From Flavobacteriales bacterium (lineage in GTDB: Bacteria; Bacteroidota; Bacteroidia; Flavobacteriales_D; Crocinitomicaceae): DNA of 43,475 nucleotides. Both the position numbers and the translations under genes were made by a program. The notes under the pieces were generated by a model that saw nothing but the letters and a program-made list of their open reading frames with translations, had not been told where the DNA came from and ran no database searches. Below are positions 31,769 through 41,669 of the stretch, in pieces (the first letter of the stretch is position 1; every line of letters starts with the position of its first letter). Location: contig CANNKP010000005.1 in the NCBI GenBank assembly GCA_947505255.1, positions 1 through 43,475 of the forward strand. Reading direction: 5' to 3'.

Positions 31769-34420
31769 ATGCTTAAAACACTCAAATTTACATATATTCT
31801 TTTAATAATTATTGTTACAGCTTATAGTTGTAGGCAAGCAAAATATGTTCCTGAAGGAAAGTATTTATTAAAGAAAAATAGTATCCATGTCGAAGAAAAG
31901 AATTTAGATCTAGATGAAGTTTCCAATATAATTAGGCAAAAGCCAAATTTCAAAACAGTTGGATTCAAAATACGCTTATGGGCTTATAATCGAGTCGATT
32001 CAACACATGTTGCAAATAAAAGAATTCGAAAAAACATAAAATTAAGGGTTGCTAATAAAAAAATCCGTATTCACCGAGATAATGTAAATAGACGGCGTAT
32101 TGAAAGATCTCGCAGAAAAGGGAAAGAGTTGTATACTGAAAAACTCGTTAAACTAAAAGATACGATAAGTCCAAGAATGTTTTTCAGAGAATGGTTCAAG
32201 TATAGAATTGGTGAAAAACCAGCTGTTTTTGATAGTATTCTTTTCAATAAGTCACTTGAGCAATTAGCGGTTTTCATAAAAAACAGAGGCTTTTTTTACG
32301 GATCAGTTGCAGGAGACGTTGAATATAAAAGAAAAGCGAAAGTAACCTACACGATTAAAACTGGACCTCAATATATAATTGATTCTGTTTATATCATATC
32401 AAGCAATCAAACGGTAACAGATGATTACACTAATTTTGTAAAAAAAGAGGATGCTTCGCTTATTGGATTGCCTTTTGATAAAGATTATTTGAATGATTAT
32501 CGGAGTCGAGTTGCTAAATTTATGCGAGATAATGCACTTTACGGGTTTAGTAGTTCTCATATGAATTATATTGCGGATACAATTCATTCGACAATGAAGG
32601 TGAATTTAAGAATCAGATTCACAGATAGAATGATACGTTCCGAATTTGATAGAGACTCATTAGTTCCTATCAAACATAAAGAAACTGAAGTTCGTAATGT
32701 TTATTTCCATATTTCTGATTCAACTTATTTCAAAGCAAACTTCAAAAAAACGGTTGAAAATATGGGGTTAACACTTCTTGATCAACAATTCATTCGAACA
32801 ATAGATACTTTTTTATATGCAGAAATGAAGAAGAAAAATTCTGAAGAATTAGATCCCTACAGAATTGCAACTTTTTTATATAATGGCAAACTCGAGATTG
32901 ATCCTGGTGTAATTGAAATTCAGAATTATTTAGAACATGATAATTATTATAAAGAATACTATTTAGAAAGAACCTATACGCGATTAATGCAATTAGGACT
33001 TTTTAAAGTAATTAAACCTGTTTTGGTAGAAATCCCTGGCACCAATTTAATTGATGTTCATTATTATTTGGTTCCTTCTCAAAAAAAGAGTTATAGTTTT
33101 GAGCCACGAGCAACCACTTCAAATGGTTTCTTGGGAGTAGCTGCTTCTATAAACTACACGAATAAAAATTTATTCGGAGGAGCTCAGAAATTGATATTTT
33201 CATTAAGCGGTGGTTTTGAATCTCAGCCTCCAGTATTTGATGAAACATTAAGCGGTGATAAGATAGAAACGGCAGGTCGAAGTTTTAATACCTTTGAAAT
33301 AGGGCCAAGCTTGAAATTAGATATCCCTGGATTATTTCCAACAAAAGTAACGACACTATCTAAACGACAACGACCTCGAACAATTATGTCAGCCGCTTAT
33401 AATTTTCAATCAAGAAATGATTTTAAGAGACAGATTCTACAATTGAATTATTTATGGAAATTCTATGTTTCAAAAACTCAGATTTTTCAAGTTGGTCTTC
33501 CAGGAATGTCGGTAGTGAAATTTGTTCGTATTGAAAATCAGCCGGACTTCCAAGCAAAATTAGATGCAATAAACGATCTGTTTTTGATAAACACGTATAG
33601 CAATCAATTCGTTTGGCAAGATTGGAAATTAACTTTTGAATACAACAACAAAGACAAAGACGACAAAAAACCGAATTTCTTTATTTACATGAATTCAAGT
33701 TTTGATCCAGCAGGAAATACGTTGTCGCTATTTAAAAAAAATCAAGATACACTGGCAAATGGTCAAAAAGCTTTTTTTGGAGTAGGGTATGCGCAATTTG
33801 CTAGACTTGACAATGAAATAATAGCGTCAAATCAATTGGGTAAAAAAAGCAGTATTCATGGGCGATTATTAATTGGTGGTGGATTACCTTATGGGAACTC
33901 GAGAACTTCGATGCCTTATGATTATAGCTTCTTTGCTGGTGGAGCAAATGACAATAGAGGATGGCGTGCTAGAGCTCTAGGTCCTGGTGCATATAAATAT
34001 TATCTTGACACAAATAGAACTGCAACTCAAATTGGAGATTTAAGAATTGGGTCAACTGTCGAGTATAGATTTAATATGGGTTCTTTATTAAAAGGAGCAA
34101 TTTTTATGGATGCTGGAAATGTGTGGACAATTAAAGAAGATGTTAATAGAATTGGTGGTCAAATATCCAATAATTGGTACAAGCAAATAGCTCTTTCCAG
34201 TGGAGTTGGATTAAGATTAGATCTTGATTTCTTTATTATTAGATTAGATTTAGGGCTACCAATTACTAATCCAGCATTGCCAGCAGGAAGTAGATGGATT
34301 TTCCAAAAAAGAGACGCATATTATGCCGAGGGATTGGCTGTTTTAGGCGTTAATTATAAAGATTATTTACCCAAACCTTTTACACCAAATATTCACTTTG
34401 GCATAGGTTATCCGTTCTAA
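31769..34420 (+). CDS. tamL: lipidated BamA/TamA-family outer-membrane assembly protein (TamL-like)
   Basis: Omp85-family barrel implicated in outer-membrane protein insertion. Start at 31769, giving a type II signal peptide MLKTLKFTYILLIIIVTAYSC with lipobox AYSC, the feature that distinguishes TamL from BamA. The 883-residue protein has POTRA-like repeats in the first 440 residues (TYTIKTGPQYIIDSVYI, RLMQLGLFKVIKPVLVEI) and an Omp85 barrel after about 450, with FFAGGANDNRGWRARALGPG near residue 735 (the conserved RGW/R motif of Omp85 barrel domains) and a C-terminal aromatic FGIGYPF. tamB is not adjacent. Convergent with pcrA across an 11-bp gap. Confidence 0.82.
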   Translation: MLKTLKFTYILLIIIVTAYSCRQAKYVPEGKYLLKKNSIHVEEKNLDLDEVSNIIRQKPNFKTVGFKIRLWAYNRVDSTHVANKRIRKNIKLRVANKKIRIHRDNVNRRRIERSRRKGKELYTEKLVKLKDTISPRMFFREWFKYRIGEKPAVFDSILFNKSLEQLAVFIKNRGFFYGSVAGDVEYKRKAKVTYTIKTGPQYIIDSVYIISSNQTVTDDYTNFVKKEDASLIGLPFDKDYLNDYRSRVAKFMRDNALYGFSSSHMNYIADTIHSTMKVNLRIRFTDRMIRSEFDRDSLVPIKHKETEVRNVYFHISDSTYFKANFKKTVENMGLTLLDQQFIRTIDTFLYAEMKKKNSEELDPYRIATFLYNGKLEIDPGVIEIQNYLEHDNYYKEYYLERTYTRLMQLGLFKVIKPVLVEIPGTNLIDVHYYLVPSQKKSYSFEPRATTSNGFLGVAASINYTNKNLFGGAQKLIFSLSGGFESQPPVFDETLSGDKIETAGRSFNTFEIGPSLKLDIPGLFPTKVTTLSKRQRPRTIMSAAYNFQSRNDFKRQILQLNYLWKFYVSKTQIFQVGLPGMSVVKFVRIENQPDFQAKLDAINDLFLINTYSNQFVWQDWKLTFEYNNKDKDDKKPNFFIYMNSSFDPAGNTLSLFKKNQDTLANGQKAFFGVGYAQFARLDNEIIASNQLGKKSSIHGRLLIGGGLPYGNSRTSMPYDYSFFAGGANDNRGWRARALGPGAYKYYLDTNRTATQIGDLRIGSTVEYRFNMGSLLKGAIFMDAGNVWTIKEDVNRIGGQISNNWYKQIALSSGVGLRLDLDFFIIRLDLGLPITNPALPAGSRWIFQKRDAYYAEGLAVLGVNYKDYLPKPFTPNIHFGIGYPF

Positions 34421-34431
34421 AATTTCATTTT

Positions 34432-36714
34432 TCACTCATCTAAAACGGTAAGATTCGCAAAACGAAGAAGTACCGTTTTTGCACCATGATGCGGAAAGAA
34501 AATAGTTGCTTTTTTATCTGCGCCTTCACCTTCCATTTTAGTTACTTTTCCTTTGCCAAAACGATCATGCATCACGTTATATCCAACTTTTAAATCTGCT
34601 GTTGCATCTTGTTTTTCTGGTGAGCTACCAACAGAATTGATTGATTTAAAAGAGCCACCTGGCGAACTAATTGGCTTATTCAATCCTCCAGTAAAAGGTT
34701 GGTCATAATTCATTGAACGCCCAGACAACGATTTGCCTGTTCCTCTTTGAGGCGTTTCAAAATTCAAATATTGTTGGTCAATTTCATCAATGAACCTGCT
34801 TTGCTCTGAAGAGACCAAATTCCCCCAAATAAAACGCGATGTAGCAAAAGACAAGGAACATGTATCTTTCGCTCGAGTCACAGCGACATAAAATAAACGT
34901 CTTTCCTCCTCTAGCTCCGTTCTTGAATTTAAAGCCATTTGAGAAGGAAATAAATTCTCTTCCAATCCAACTAAAAACACATGTGGAAATTCTAATCCTT
35001 TACTGGAGTGAATTGTCATCAATGTAATGTGGTTTTTCTCATCTCCTTTATCATCATCCGCATCCGTTAAAAGCGCTACGTCAATCATGAATTCAGAAAG
35101 TGATTGATTAGCATCTTCTTCTTGATTCACTGTAAACTCCTTAATACCTGCTAATAAAGCTTCAATATTTTGATAACGTTCAACTTCCTCAGGACCTTTA
35201 TCTTTTTCACCGTATAATTCTTTTAAAATACCAGAAGATTTAGCGATGTGTTGCGCTAATTCATACGCATTCATTTTCTCAAGTTGTGCTGTAAAACTTT
35301 TAACCATTGTCGTAAATTCATACAACTTAGTTTTTGTTCCTGCATTGAGGGAAACGGGATATTGTTGCAAATCTGAAATAACATCCCAAATACTTACCCC
35401 ATAATTGTTTGAAGCGATAATGATATTTTCGATGGAAGTTTTACCAATTCCTCTCCGCGGATAATTGATAACTCGTTTCAAGGCTTCCTCATCTCTTGGA
35501 TTGGTCGTCAGTCTGAAATACGATAAAAGATCTTTTATCTCTTTTCGCTGATAAAAAGAAAGTCCACCATAAATTTTATATGGAATGTTTAATTTTCTTA
35601 ATGCCTCTTCAAAAGAACGTGATTGTTTATTTGTGCGGTAGAGAATTGCAAAATCATTATAAGATGAAGCAGTACTTTGTTTGATGTCAAATATTTTGTT
35701 GGTTATTACACGTCCTTCCTCGTTATCAGTTAATGTGCGAATAACAGAGATTTTAGAACCTTCTTCATTGGAAGTCCAAACATTCTTTTTTATTTGATCT
35801 TCGTTTTTAGCAATAATACTATTTGCAGCATCAACAATGTTCTTCGTGCTTCTATAATTTTGTTCTAGTTTGAATAATTTGAAATCAGCGTAATCTTTTC
35901 TGAAGTTTAAAATGTTCTGAATATTTGCTCCCCGGAAAGAATAAATACTTTGTGCATCATCACCAACAACACAAATGTTTTCATATACTGCGGCAAGTTT
36001 CTTCACAATTAAGTACTGTGCATAGTTCGTATCTTGGTACTCATCGACTAATATGTATTTGAATTTTTGTTGATAATAATGTAATACATCAGGAAAATCT
36101 CTCAACAAGACATTTGTCTGAAACAATAAATCATCAAAATCCATTGCTCCAGCTTTAAAACATCTTGTTACATAAGCTTTATAGATTTGAGCCAATTCAG
36201 GTCTTCTTGATTGAGCATCTTCATTTATAATATCATTGTTTTGCGCATAAGCATCTGCAGAAATTAAATTGTTTTTCGCTGATGAAATGCGGTTCAAAAC
36301 CATGCCTGTTTTATAAATTTTATCATCTAAATTTAGTTCTTTGATGATATCTTTTAAAAGACTTTTTGAATCTTGCGTATCGTAAATTGTAAAGTTTGTT
36401 GGGTACCCAAGTCGATCAGCATTGTAACGTAAGATTCTCGAAAAAACAGAGTGAAAAGTACCCATTGTAATATTTTTCGCTTCTGAAGAACTTACAATTT
36501 TGCCAATTCTTTCAGACATTTCCTTGGCAGCTTTATTGGTAAAAGTCAGAGCCATGATGTTAAATGGATCAATTCCTTGTTCCATCATATATGCTATTCG
36601 AAATGTTAAAACACGCGTTTTACCGGACCCCGCGCCTGCGATAACCATGGTAGGGCCATATATAGACTCAACTGCTTCTCGCTGACTAATGTTTAATTCA
36701 TCCAAATAACTCAT
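34432..36714 (-). CDS. pcrA: ATP-dependent DNA helicase, UvrD/PcrA type
   Basis: 3'-5' superfamily 1 DNA helicase acting in repair and replication restart. The 760-residue protein has all seven SF1A motifs: Walker A AGAGSGKTRVL near residue 26, MALTFTNKAAKEM, ILVDEYQDTNYAQY (motif II) near 215, VVGDDAQSIYSFRGA (motif III) near 240, LEQNYRS (motif IV), THSSKGLEFPHVFLVGLEE (motif V, MTIHSSKGLE) near 560 and LFYVAVTRAKDTC (motif VI). The end carries the PcrA-type C-terminal Tudor-like segment (VGYNVMHDRFGKGKVTKMEG). A minus-strand TAAATTTG -7 box lies at 36773-36780. Length and motifs are ordinary. Confidence 0.95.
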   Translation of the reverse strand: MSYLDELNISQREAVESIYGPTMVIAGAGSGKTRVLTFRIAYMMEQGIDPFNIMALTFTNKAAKEMSERIGKIVSSSEAKNITMGTFHSVFSRILRYNADRLGYPTNFTIYDTQDSKSLLKDIIKELNLDDKIYKTGMVLNRISSAKNNLISADAYAQNNDIINEDAQSRRPELAQIYKAYVTRCFKAGAMDFDDLLFQTNVLLRDFPDVLHYYQQKFKYILVDEYQDTNYAQYLIVKKLAAVYENICVVGDDAQSIYSFRGANIQNILNFRKDYADFKLFKLEQNYRSTKNIVDAANSIIAKNEDQIKKNVWTSNEEGSKISVIRTLTDNEEGRVITNKIFDIKQSTASSYNDFAILYRTNKQSRSFEEALRKLNIPYKIYGGLSFYQRKEIKDLLSYFRLTTNPRDEEALKRVINYPRRGIGKTSIENIIIASNNYGVSIWDVISDLQQYPVSLNAGTKTKLYEFTTMVKSFTAQLEKMNAYELAQHIAKSSGILKELYGEKDKGPEEVERYQNIEALLAGIKEFTVNQEEDANQSLSEFMIDVALLTDADDDKGDEKNHITLMTIHSSKGLEFPHVFLVGLEENLFPSQMALNSRTELEEERRLFYVAVTRAKDTCSLSFATSRFIWGNLVSSEQSRFIDEIDQQYLNFETPQRGTGKSLSGRSMNYDQPFTGGLNKPISSPGGSFKSINSVGSSPEKQDATADLKVGYNVMHDRFGKGKVTKMEGEGADKKATIFFPHHGAKTVLLRFANLTVLDE

Positions 36715-36772
36715 GGAAATATCATTTTTAAAATTGATGATTTTGACTTCGAAATAATGCTATACAAGCATA

Positions 36773-36780
36773 CAAATTTA
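36773..36780 (-). promoter_or_regulatory. -7 element of the pcrA gene
   Basis: Minus-strand TAAATTTG, a perfect TANNTTTG, about 58 bp before the pcrA ATG. The -33 partner is poor. The remaining sequence up to fbaA shows nothing else firm; TACTTTCG at 36880-36887 is a one-mismatch candidate -7 for fbaA. Confidence 0.4.
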
Positions 36781-36906
36781 CTAATTCTAAGCAATTTATT
36801 ATTGTATATTGATATGAAATTGTAATTATTTTATTCAAAAAAGAACACATATTATTTATGTTTTAAAGCTATAAAATAGTACTTTCGCATACTGAAAACG
36901 TGAAAT

Positions 36907-37974
36907 ATGAATCATTCGATTAAACCAGGAGTAGCTACAGGCGACGAAGTTCAAAAGATATTTAAATACGCCAAGGAAAAAGGTTTTGCCTTGCCAGCAG
37001 TGAATGTTACTGGGTCATGCACGATAAATGCTGTTCTAGAAACCGCTGCAAAGGTCAATGCACCAGTAATTATTCAATTTTCCAATGGAGGAGCACATTT
37101 CAATGCTGGAAAAGGTTTGTCTAATGTTGATGAAAAAGCGGCGATTGCAGGAGGAATAGCAGGAGCAAAGCATATCCACACGTTGGCAGAAGCTTATGGT
37201 GCAACTGTTATTTTGCACACTGATCATTGTGCGAAAAATTTACTTCCTTGGATTGATGGTTTATTAGATGCAAGTGAAGTGTTTTTTAAGGAAACAGGAA
37301 AACCTTTGTATAGCTCTCACATGTTGGATTTATCTGAAGAACCGATAGAAGAGAATATTGAAATCTGTAAAAAGTACCTTGCTCGCATGAGTAAAATGGG
37401 TATGACTTTAGAAATTGAATTAGGAATTACTGGAGGTGAAGAGGATGGAGTTGATAATTCCGATGTTGACAGTTCTAAGCTATATACACAGCCACACGAG
37501 GTTGCTTATGCGTATGAAGAACTTATGAAAGTTTCTGACAAATTCACTATTGCGGCCGCTTTTGGAAATGTTCATGGAGTTTATAAGCCTGGAAACGTTA
37601 AGTTGACTCCAAAAATTTTATTGAATTCTCAAAATTATGTTCAAGAGAAATTTAATACGGGTCTTAATCCAGTAGATTTTGTTTTTCATGGCGGTTCAGG
37701 TTCAACTTTAGAGGAGATTCGTGAAGCAATTGGATATGGTGTCATCAAAATGAATATTGATACCGATTTACAATTTGCATTTACGGAAGGAATTCGCGAT
37801 TACATGGTAAACAAAATTGATTATCTGAGAAGTCAAATTGGAAATCCAGAAGGTGATGATAAGCCAAACAAAAAGTATTATGATCCGCGAAAATGGTTGC
37901 GTGAAGGTGAGGTCACATTTATCGATAGACTTGTGCAAGCGTTCGAAGATTTAAATAACATTAACACATTATAA
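36907..37974 (+). CDS. fbaA: class II fructose-bisphosphate aldolase
   Basis: Cleaves fructose 1,6-bisphosphate into triose phosphates in glycolysis, or runs in reverse; zinc-dependent. The 355-residue protein matches the class IIA long form: VIIQFSNGGAHFNAGKG near residue 57, HTDHCAK near 104 (catalytic Asp and zinc His), EIELGITGGEEDGVDNSDVD near 175, AFGNVHGVYKPGNVKL near 218 (zinc His), and FHGGSGSTLEEI near 258 with zinc His, then NIDTDLQFAF. A short gap of 42 bp separates it from accD; co-transcription is possible. Very confident. Confidence 0.96.
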   Translation: MNHSIKPGVATGDEVQKIFKYAKEKGFALPAVNVTGSCTINAVLETAAKVNAPVIIQFSNGGAHFNAGKGLSNVDEKAAIAGGIAGAKHIHTLAEAYGATVILHTDHCAKNLLPWIDGLLDASEVFFKETGKPLYSSHMLDLSEEPIEENIEICKKYLARMSKMGMTLEIELGITGGEEDGVDNSDVDSSKLYTQPHEVAYAYEELMKVSDKFTIAAAFGNVHGVYKPGNVKLTPKILLNSQNYVQEKFNTGLNPVDFVFHGGSGSTLEEIREAIGYGVIKMNIDTDLQFAFTEGIRDYMVNKIDYLRSQIGNPEGDDKPNKKYYDPRKWLREGEVTFIDRLVQAFEDLNNINTL

Positions 37975-38016
37975 GTATTCAATTTTTTTGAATCTTAAAT
38001 TCCAAATTAATACACT

Positions 38017-38865
38017 ATGAGTAGTTGGTTTAATAGAAAAAAAGAAGGGATTACAACTTCGACAAAAGAGAAAAAAGAAACCCCTGAAGGTTTGTGGTCT
38101 AAATGTTCTAATTGTAAGACATTATTCACTGCAGATGATTTATTGAAGAATTCTTTTGTTTGCGATCGATGTTCACATCATGAGCGTATTGGTTCTGAAG
38201 AATATTTTCATATTTTATTTGATGGAGGAAAATACACTGAACTTGACAAAAAATTAACTTCAGGTGATCCATTGCATTTTGAAGACACCAAGAAATACGT
38301 TGATCGAGTAAAAGCAACTCAGAAAAATACTGGTTTATTTGATGCTATTAGAACAGCAAAAGGTGAATTGGACGGTAATGAATTTGTTGTAGCTGCAATG
38401 GATTTTTCCTTTATCGGTGGTTCAATGGGTTCTGTTATGGGAGAAAAGATTGCTCGTGCAATCGATGAAGCAATTAAAATCAAAGCGCCGTTTATGATTA
38501 TTTCTAAATCAGGTGGAGCTAGAATGATGGAGGCAGGTTATTCATTGATGCAAATGGCGAAAGTTTCTGGTAAACTAGGTCAATTAGCTGAACATAAGTT
38601 GCCTTATATCTCATTTTTGACAGACCCAACAACTGGAGGGGTTACTGCATCTTTTGCAATGTTAGGAGATATTAATATTGCTGAACCAGATGCTTTAATT
38701 GCATTTGCAGGACCAAGAGTAGTAAAAGAAACAATCGGTAGAGATTTGCCAGAAGGTTTTCAAACATCTGAATTTGTTCTCGAGCATGGATTTCTAGATT
38801 ACATTGTAGATAGAACAAAGTTGAAAGAAACATTAGCCTTATCATTGAAGTTGTTCAAGAACTAA
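38017..38865 (+). CDS. accD: acetyl-CoA carboxylase carboxyltransferase subunit beta
   Basis: Partner of AccA; transfers CO2 from carboxybiotin to acetyl-CoA to start fatty-acid synthesis. The 282-residue protein has the zinc ribbon CSNCKTLF...[12 protein letters not shown] near residues 28-50 (four Cys), then the crotonase-fold carboxyltransferase core with [60 protein letters not shown], and [24 protein letters not shown]. The typical C-terminal [10 protein letters not shown] is present. Nothing unusual. The following imperfect hairpin is probably its terminator. Confidence 0.96.
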   Translation: MSSWFNRKKEGITTSTKEKKETPEGLWSKCSNCKTLFTADDLLKNSFVCDRCSHHERIGSEEYFHILFDGGKYTELDKKLTSGDPLHFEDTKKYVDRVKATQKNTGLFDAIRTAKGELDGNEFVVAAMDFSFIGGSMGSVMGEKIARAIDEAIKIKAPFMIISKSGGARMMEAGYSLMQMAKVSGKLGQLAEHKLPYISFLTDPTTGGVTASFAMLGDINIAEPDALIAFAGPRVVKETIGRDLPEGFQTSEFVLEHGFLDYIVDRTKLKETLALSLKLFKN

Positions 38866-38881
38866 AATGAGGTTAAAAATC

Positions 38882-38920
38882 GAAAAAGCCATCCGTCAAT
38901 TGACCGATGACTTTTTCTTT
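38882..38920. terminator. bidirectional terminator after accD
   Basis: GAAAAAG (38882-38888) and CTTTTTC (38911-38917) flank an imperfect inner stem centred on TCAATTGA (38896-38903), ending in TTTCTTT. It lies between the convergent accD and VWA-protein genes. Confidence 0.7.
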
Positions 38921-38941
38921 GCTCAAATAAATCTATGTTAA

Positions 38942-40849
38942 TTAATTATTTTGCTGTTGCATTACTACGCGTGAACAACACCAACGTTGACCATTGAAAT
39001 ATTTCACAAAATAAACACCGTTGCTGTATCTCCCAATGTCACAAGTCGTTTCTTTATCCGAGTCTAGTACAACTTGCTCCAATATTTTTCCATTTACATC
39101 AGCAATAAAAACTTCAGTAATTTCTTTTGTATTTCTGATATGGAATATCCCATTCGTTGGATTAGGGTAGAGCAACACTTGAATTTCCAAGGAAGGATCA
39201 ATTCTATTGGTGTCTAAAGGTTGATTAGCATGCAATGTGTCTCTAATTCCATATGGATTAATCATTAAAAGATTTGTGTCAATTTGAACAATTTGTTCAG
39301 GAGAAATAAATTCATCACAATCTGGTGTAATACTCATTAAACGTGCAATACGAACTAAAATTTCTCTAAATGACTCAACTTTATATCCATCTGTGCTTGG
39401 TTCAATATGCGTGCCGCCAACTCCACTGTGATTCGTTAAAAACGTATATGTTCCGTTCGTTGCAAGTGCAATTGACCGGCATAAAAATTCGGTTGATTTA
39501 TCAATTCCTGAACAGCCTACAGGAATAATTCGAATACCCATTTTAGCAGCTAACTGAGAAACTTCCATTAAACGTTGCAAGTTTTCTTCTCCTTTATGTG
39601 GAGGAGCATCCAATACCCAGAATAAAATTCGCGCTCTTGCCGAAGTGCTCCAGTTTAAATTCTTCAATGCAGCCATCAAAGCTTCATCAGCTGCTTCAGG
39701 GTAATCTCCTCCACCTCCAGCTTCATTCGCATTGATAAAACTTTTTACTAAATCAATACTTGAGCTAAAAGGCGATTCAACTGTCACATATTCATCTCCA
39801 TTATCTCGATAAAAAACACTTGCCATTCGAACATTGATATTTTTGTTCTCGTCTGCAATTGAAGAAATTACATTATCTAAATCCATTTTTAAATAATTGA
39901 TTTCATCACCCATACTTCCAGTTGCATCAACAACAAAAGCAATATCAAGTTGATCAGATACAGTGCATGGAATATCAATCTTAAAACTATTTACTCCTTT
40001 AGAAAATGAATGAAGATTTTTAAACGATGCGTTGAAATCTCCTTTTGTCGTGTTTATGGCATATTTATTCAAATTAGCTTGATCAAAATTAGCGTCCCAT
40101 AATTCCGCTTTTCCAGTATTATCTGTTCTTGCGCTCCAAATTATAGCGCCAGAAGCATCTGTTAATTGAACTTCAGCATCAATTACTGGCATACCAGAAG
40201 GCAAAGTCAATTGAATACAAAACCGTTCTTTTTTATTGCTTTTCCAAATTCCTGAATAGGCAGCAAATTCGTTCTTATTTAAATCGTTCCACAATCCCCA
40301 TTTTGCAAAATCATTTACTTCTCCAGCTGTTAAAACGCCTACTTTTAGTGTGTTTGTTCCTCCACCAAGATCACCAATATCATCTTTTAAACTTTCAACA
40401 GAATCGGTTCTCCAAGAATAGGTAGCTGTTTCACTTCCTCCACTACGAATAGTGATTTCGCTTAATTCACTGTGACTATCTAGGACACTAACTGATTTGG
40501 ATACATGACTTCGAGCACCTCGAACTTCCATTTCAGCTATCATTTTCTCCTCAACTAATCCAATATTCAAGACATTTTTAGAACCATCACCAGCATTAAC
40601 AGAGTTTAATTCAGATATATAACCATCTGCAATAGCGAATACTTTTACACGACCAGGCTTAGTTTTGAAATCGAAGTTGCCTTTTTCATCCGGAACAACA
40701 TAGGTCGTATCACTTTCTTCAACCACCATCAATTTTACATTGTTGAGTGAGTTTTTGGATTTCATTTCATAAACATTTCCCTGGAAATTAGCTTGAGCAA
40801 CAACTAGTTCGGCTGCGGATATAAAACAAATGAGTATCAGATTTTTCAT
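38942..40849 (-). CDS. exported VWA-domain protein with carboxypeptidase-regulatory-like domain and T9SS type A sorting domain
   Basis: Secreted or surface protein of unknown role. Signal peptide MKNLILICFISAAELVVAQA. Residues about 22-100 form a CarboxypepD_reg-like beta sandwich (GNVYEMKSKNSLNNVKLMVV ... VFAIADGYIS). The VWA domain starts near residue 302, LDIAFVVDATGSMGDEI, with a MIDAS-type DxTGS for metal, and continues through DYPEAADEALMAAL and ILFWVLDAPPHKGEE. The C-terminal 70 residues (VLLYPNPTNGIFHIRN ... NGVYFVKYFNG) are a T9SS type A sorting domain. Metal-dependent ligand binding is likely. Monocistronic. Confidence 0.85.
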   Translation of the reverse strand: MKNLILICFISAAELVVAQANFQGNVYEMKSKNSLNNVKLMVVEESDTTYVVPDEKGNFDFKTKPGRVKVFAIADGYISELNSVNAGDGSKNVLNIGLVEEKMIAEMEVRGARSHVSKSVSVLDSHSELSEITIRSGGSETATYSWRTDSVESLKDDIGDLGGGTNTLKVGVLTAGEVNDFAKWGLWNDLNKNEFAAYSGIWKSNKKERFCIQLTLPSGMPVIDAEVQLTDASGAIIWSARTDNTGKAELWDANFDQANLNKYAINTTKGDFNASFKNLHSFSKGVNSFKIDIPCTVSDQLDIAFVVDATGSMGDEINYLKMDLDNVISSIADENKNINVRMASVFYRDNGDEYVTVESPFSSSIDLVKSFINANEAGGGGDYPEAADEALMAALKNLNWSTSARARILFWVLDAPPHKGEENLQRLMEVSQLAAKMGIRIIPVGCSGIDKSTEFLCRSIALATNGTYTFLTNHSGVGGTHIEPSTDGYKVESFREILVRIARLMSITPDCDEFISPEQIVQIDTNLLMINPYGIRDTLHANQPLDTNRIDPSLEIQVLLYPNPTNGIFHIRNTKEITEVFIADVNGKILEQVVLDSDKETTCDIGRYSNGVYFVKYFNGQRWCCSRVVMQQQNN

Positions 40850-41041
40850 AAGTAGGATATTTTTTATTGTTATTCATTGAACTTAGAGCTATACATTTAG
40901 TTTTTGAATTCGTTCAAATAAGGAACGTTTAAAGGATGCATTAATACTATTTTTCCACGATCAAAATAAATTAGGAAAGAACAAAAATATTACCGAAGTT
41001 TAGTCAAGTATTGATTTAATATTTACTTAATAATCAACGTC

Positions 41042-41665
41042 ATGAAAAAAATAGTCGTAATTCTTAGTTTCACATTTCCAATTTTCTGTTCGGCTCAAAC
41101 AATTCATTTTGATGATAGAGAATCTCCATATGCTATATATCTTGGTTTTGTAAACACTTTTACTATTTTACCAGCAATTGGAATGGATGCCAAAGATCTG
41201 GTTGTTTCTTGTGTAAATTGCCAATTAGAGAAAATAGAGGATAGTAATAATGATCATTTGGTTTTCAATATTAAACCTAATAATGGATTTAAGAATGCTC
41301 AATTACAAATTCGTGATAAAAAAGATGTTTTATTAAAAGAAGAGAATTTTCAAATTTCTCGTTTACCAACGTGTGAAATTTTTATAGGAAATCAATCAAA
41401 TGGTGAAAGTATCAATAAAGAAAATTTAAAATTATCTGTAGGATTTCCTTCTGAAATTTCTTTAAAAATAGCGTTGGAAATTCTCTCTTGGGAAGTTTTA
41501 ATTGGAGAATCAACTTATTCTGGAAAAGGCGAGAATTTTACAGATGAAGTTATTTTAGCGTTGAAGAAAAGTTCAGAAGGACAAGTTTTAAGTGTTATTT
41601 GCATAGTAGAAGAAAAAACAACAAAAATTTCAAGAAAATTAGCTGCAAATTTTAAAGTAAATTGA
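41042..41665 (+). CDS. exported protein resembling the C-terminal domains of GldM (T9SS/gliding)
   Basis: A 207-residue protein with signal peptide MKKIVVILSFTFPIFCSAQ. The rest resembles the periplasmic C-terminal two domains of GldM/PorM: YAIYLGFVNTFTILPAIG (compare 'VYVGVDNPI-ISV-G'), a beta sandwich ending NFQISRLPTCEIFIGNQSNG (compare 'FRVK-IPDP-P-IG---GG'), then a final domain with FPSEISLKIALEILSWEV. No transmembrane helix or other GldM regions are present, so this is a stand-alone fragment-like protein and not the motor subunit itself. Convergent with the helical-repeat gene 4 bp downstream. Assignment by eye, moderately sure. Confidence 0.6.
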   Translation: MKKIVVILSFTFPIFCSAQTIHFDDRESPYAIYLGFVNTFTILPAIGMDAKDLVVSCVNCQLEKIEDSNNDHLVFNIKPNNGFKNAQLQIRDKKDVLLKEENFQISRLPTCEIFIGNQSNGESINKENLKLSVGFPSEISLKIALEILSWEVLIGESTYSGKGENFTDEVILALKKSSEGQVLSVICIVEEKTTKISRKLAANFKVN

Positions 41666-41669
41666 TACT

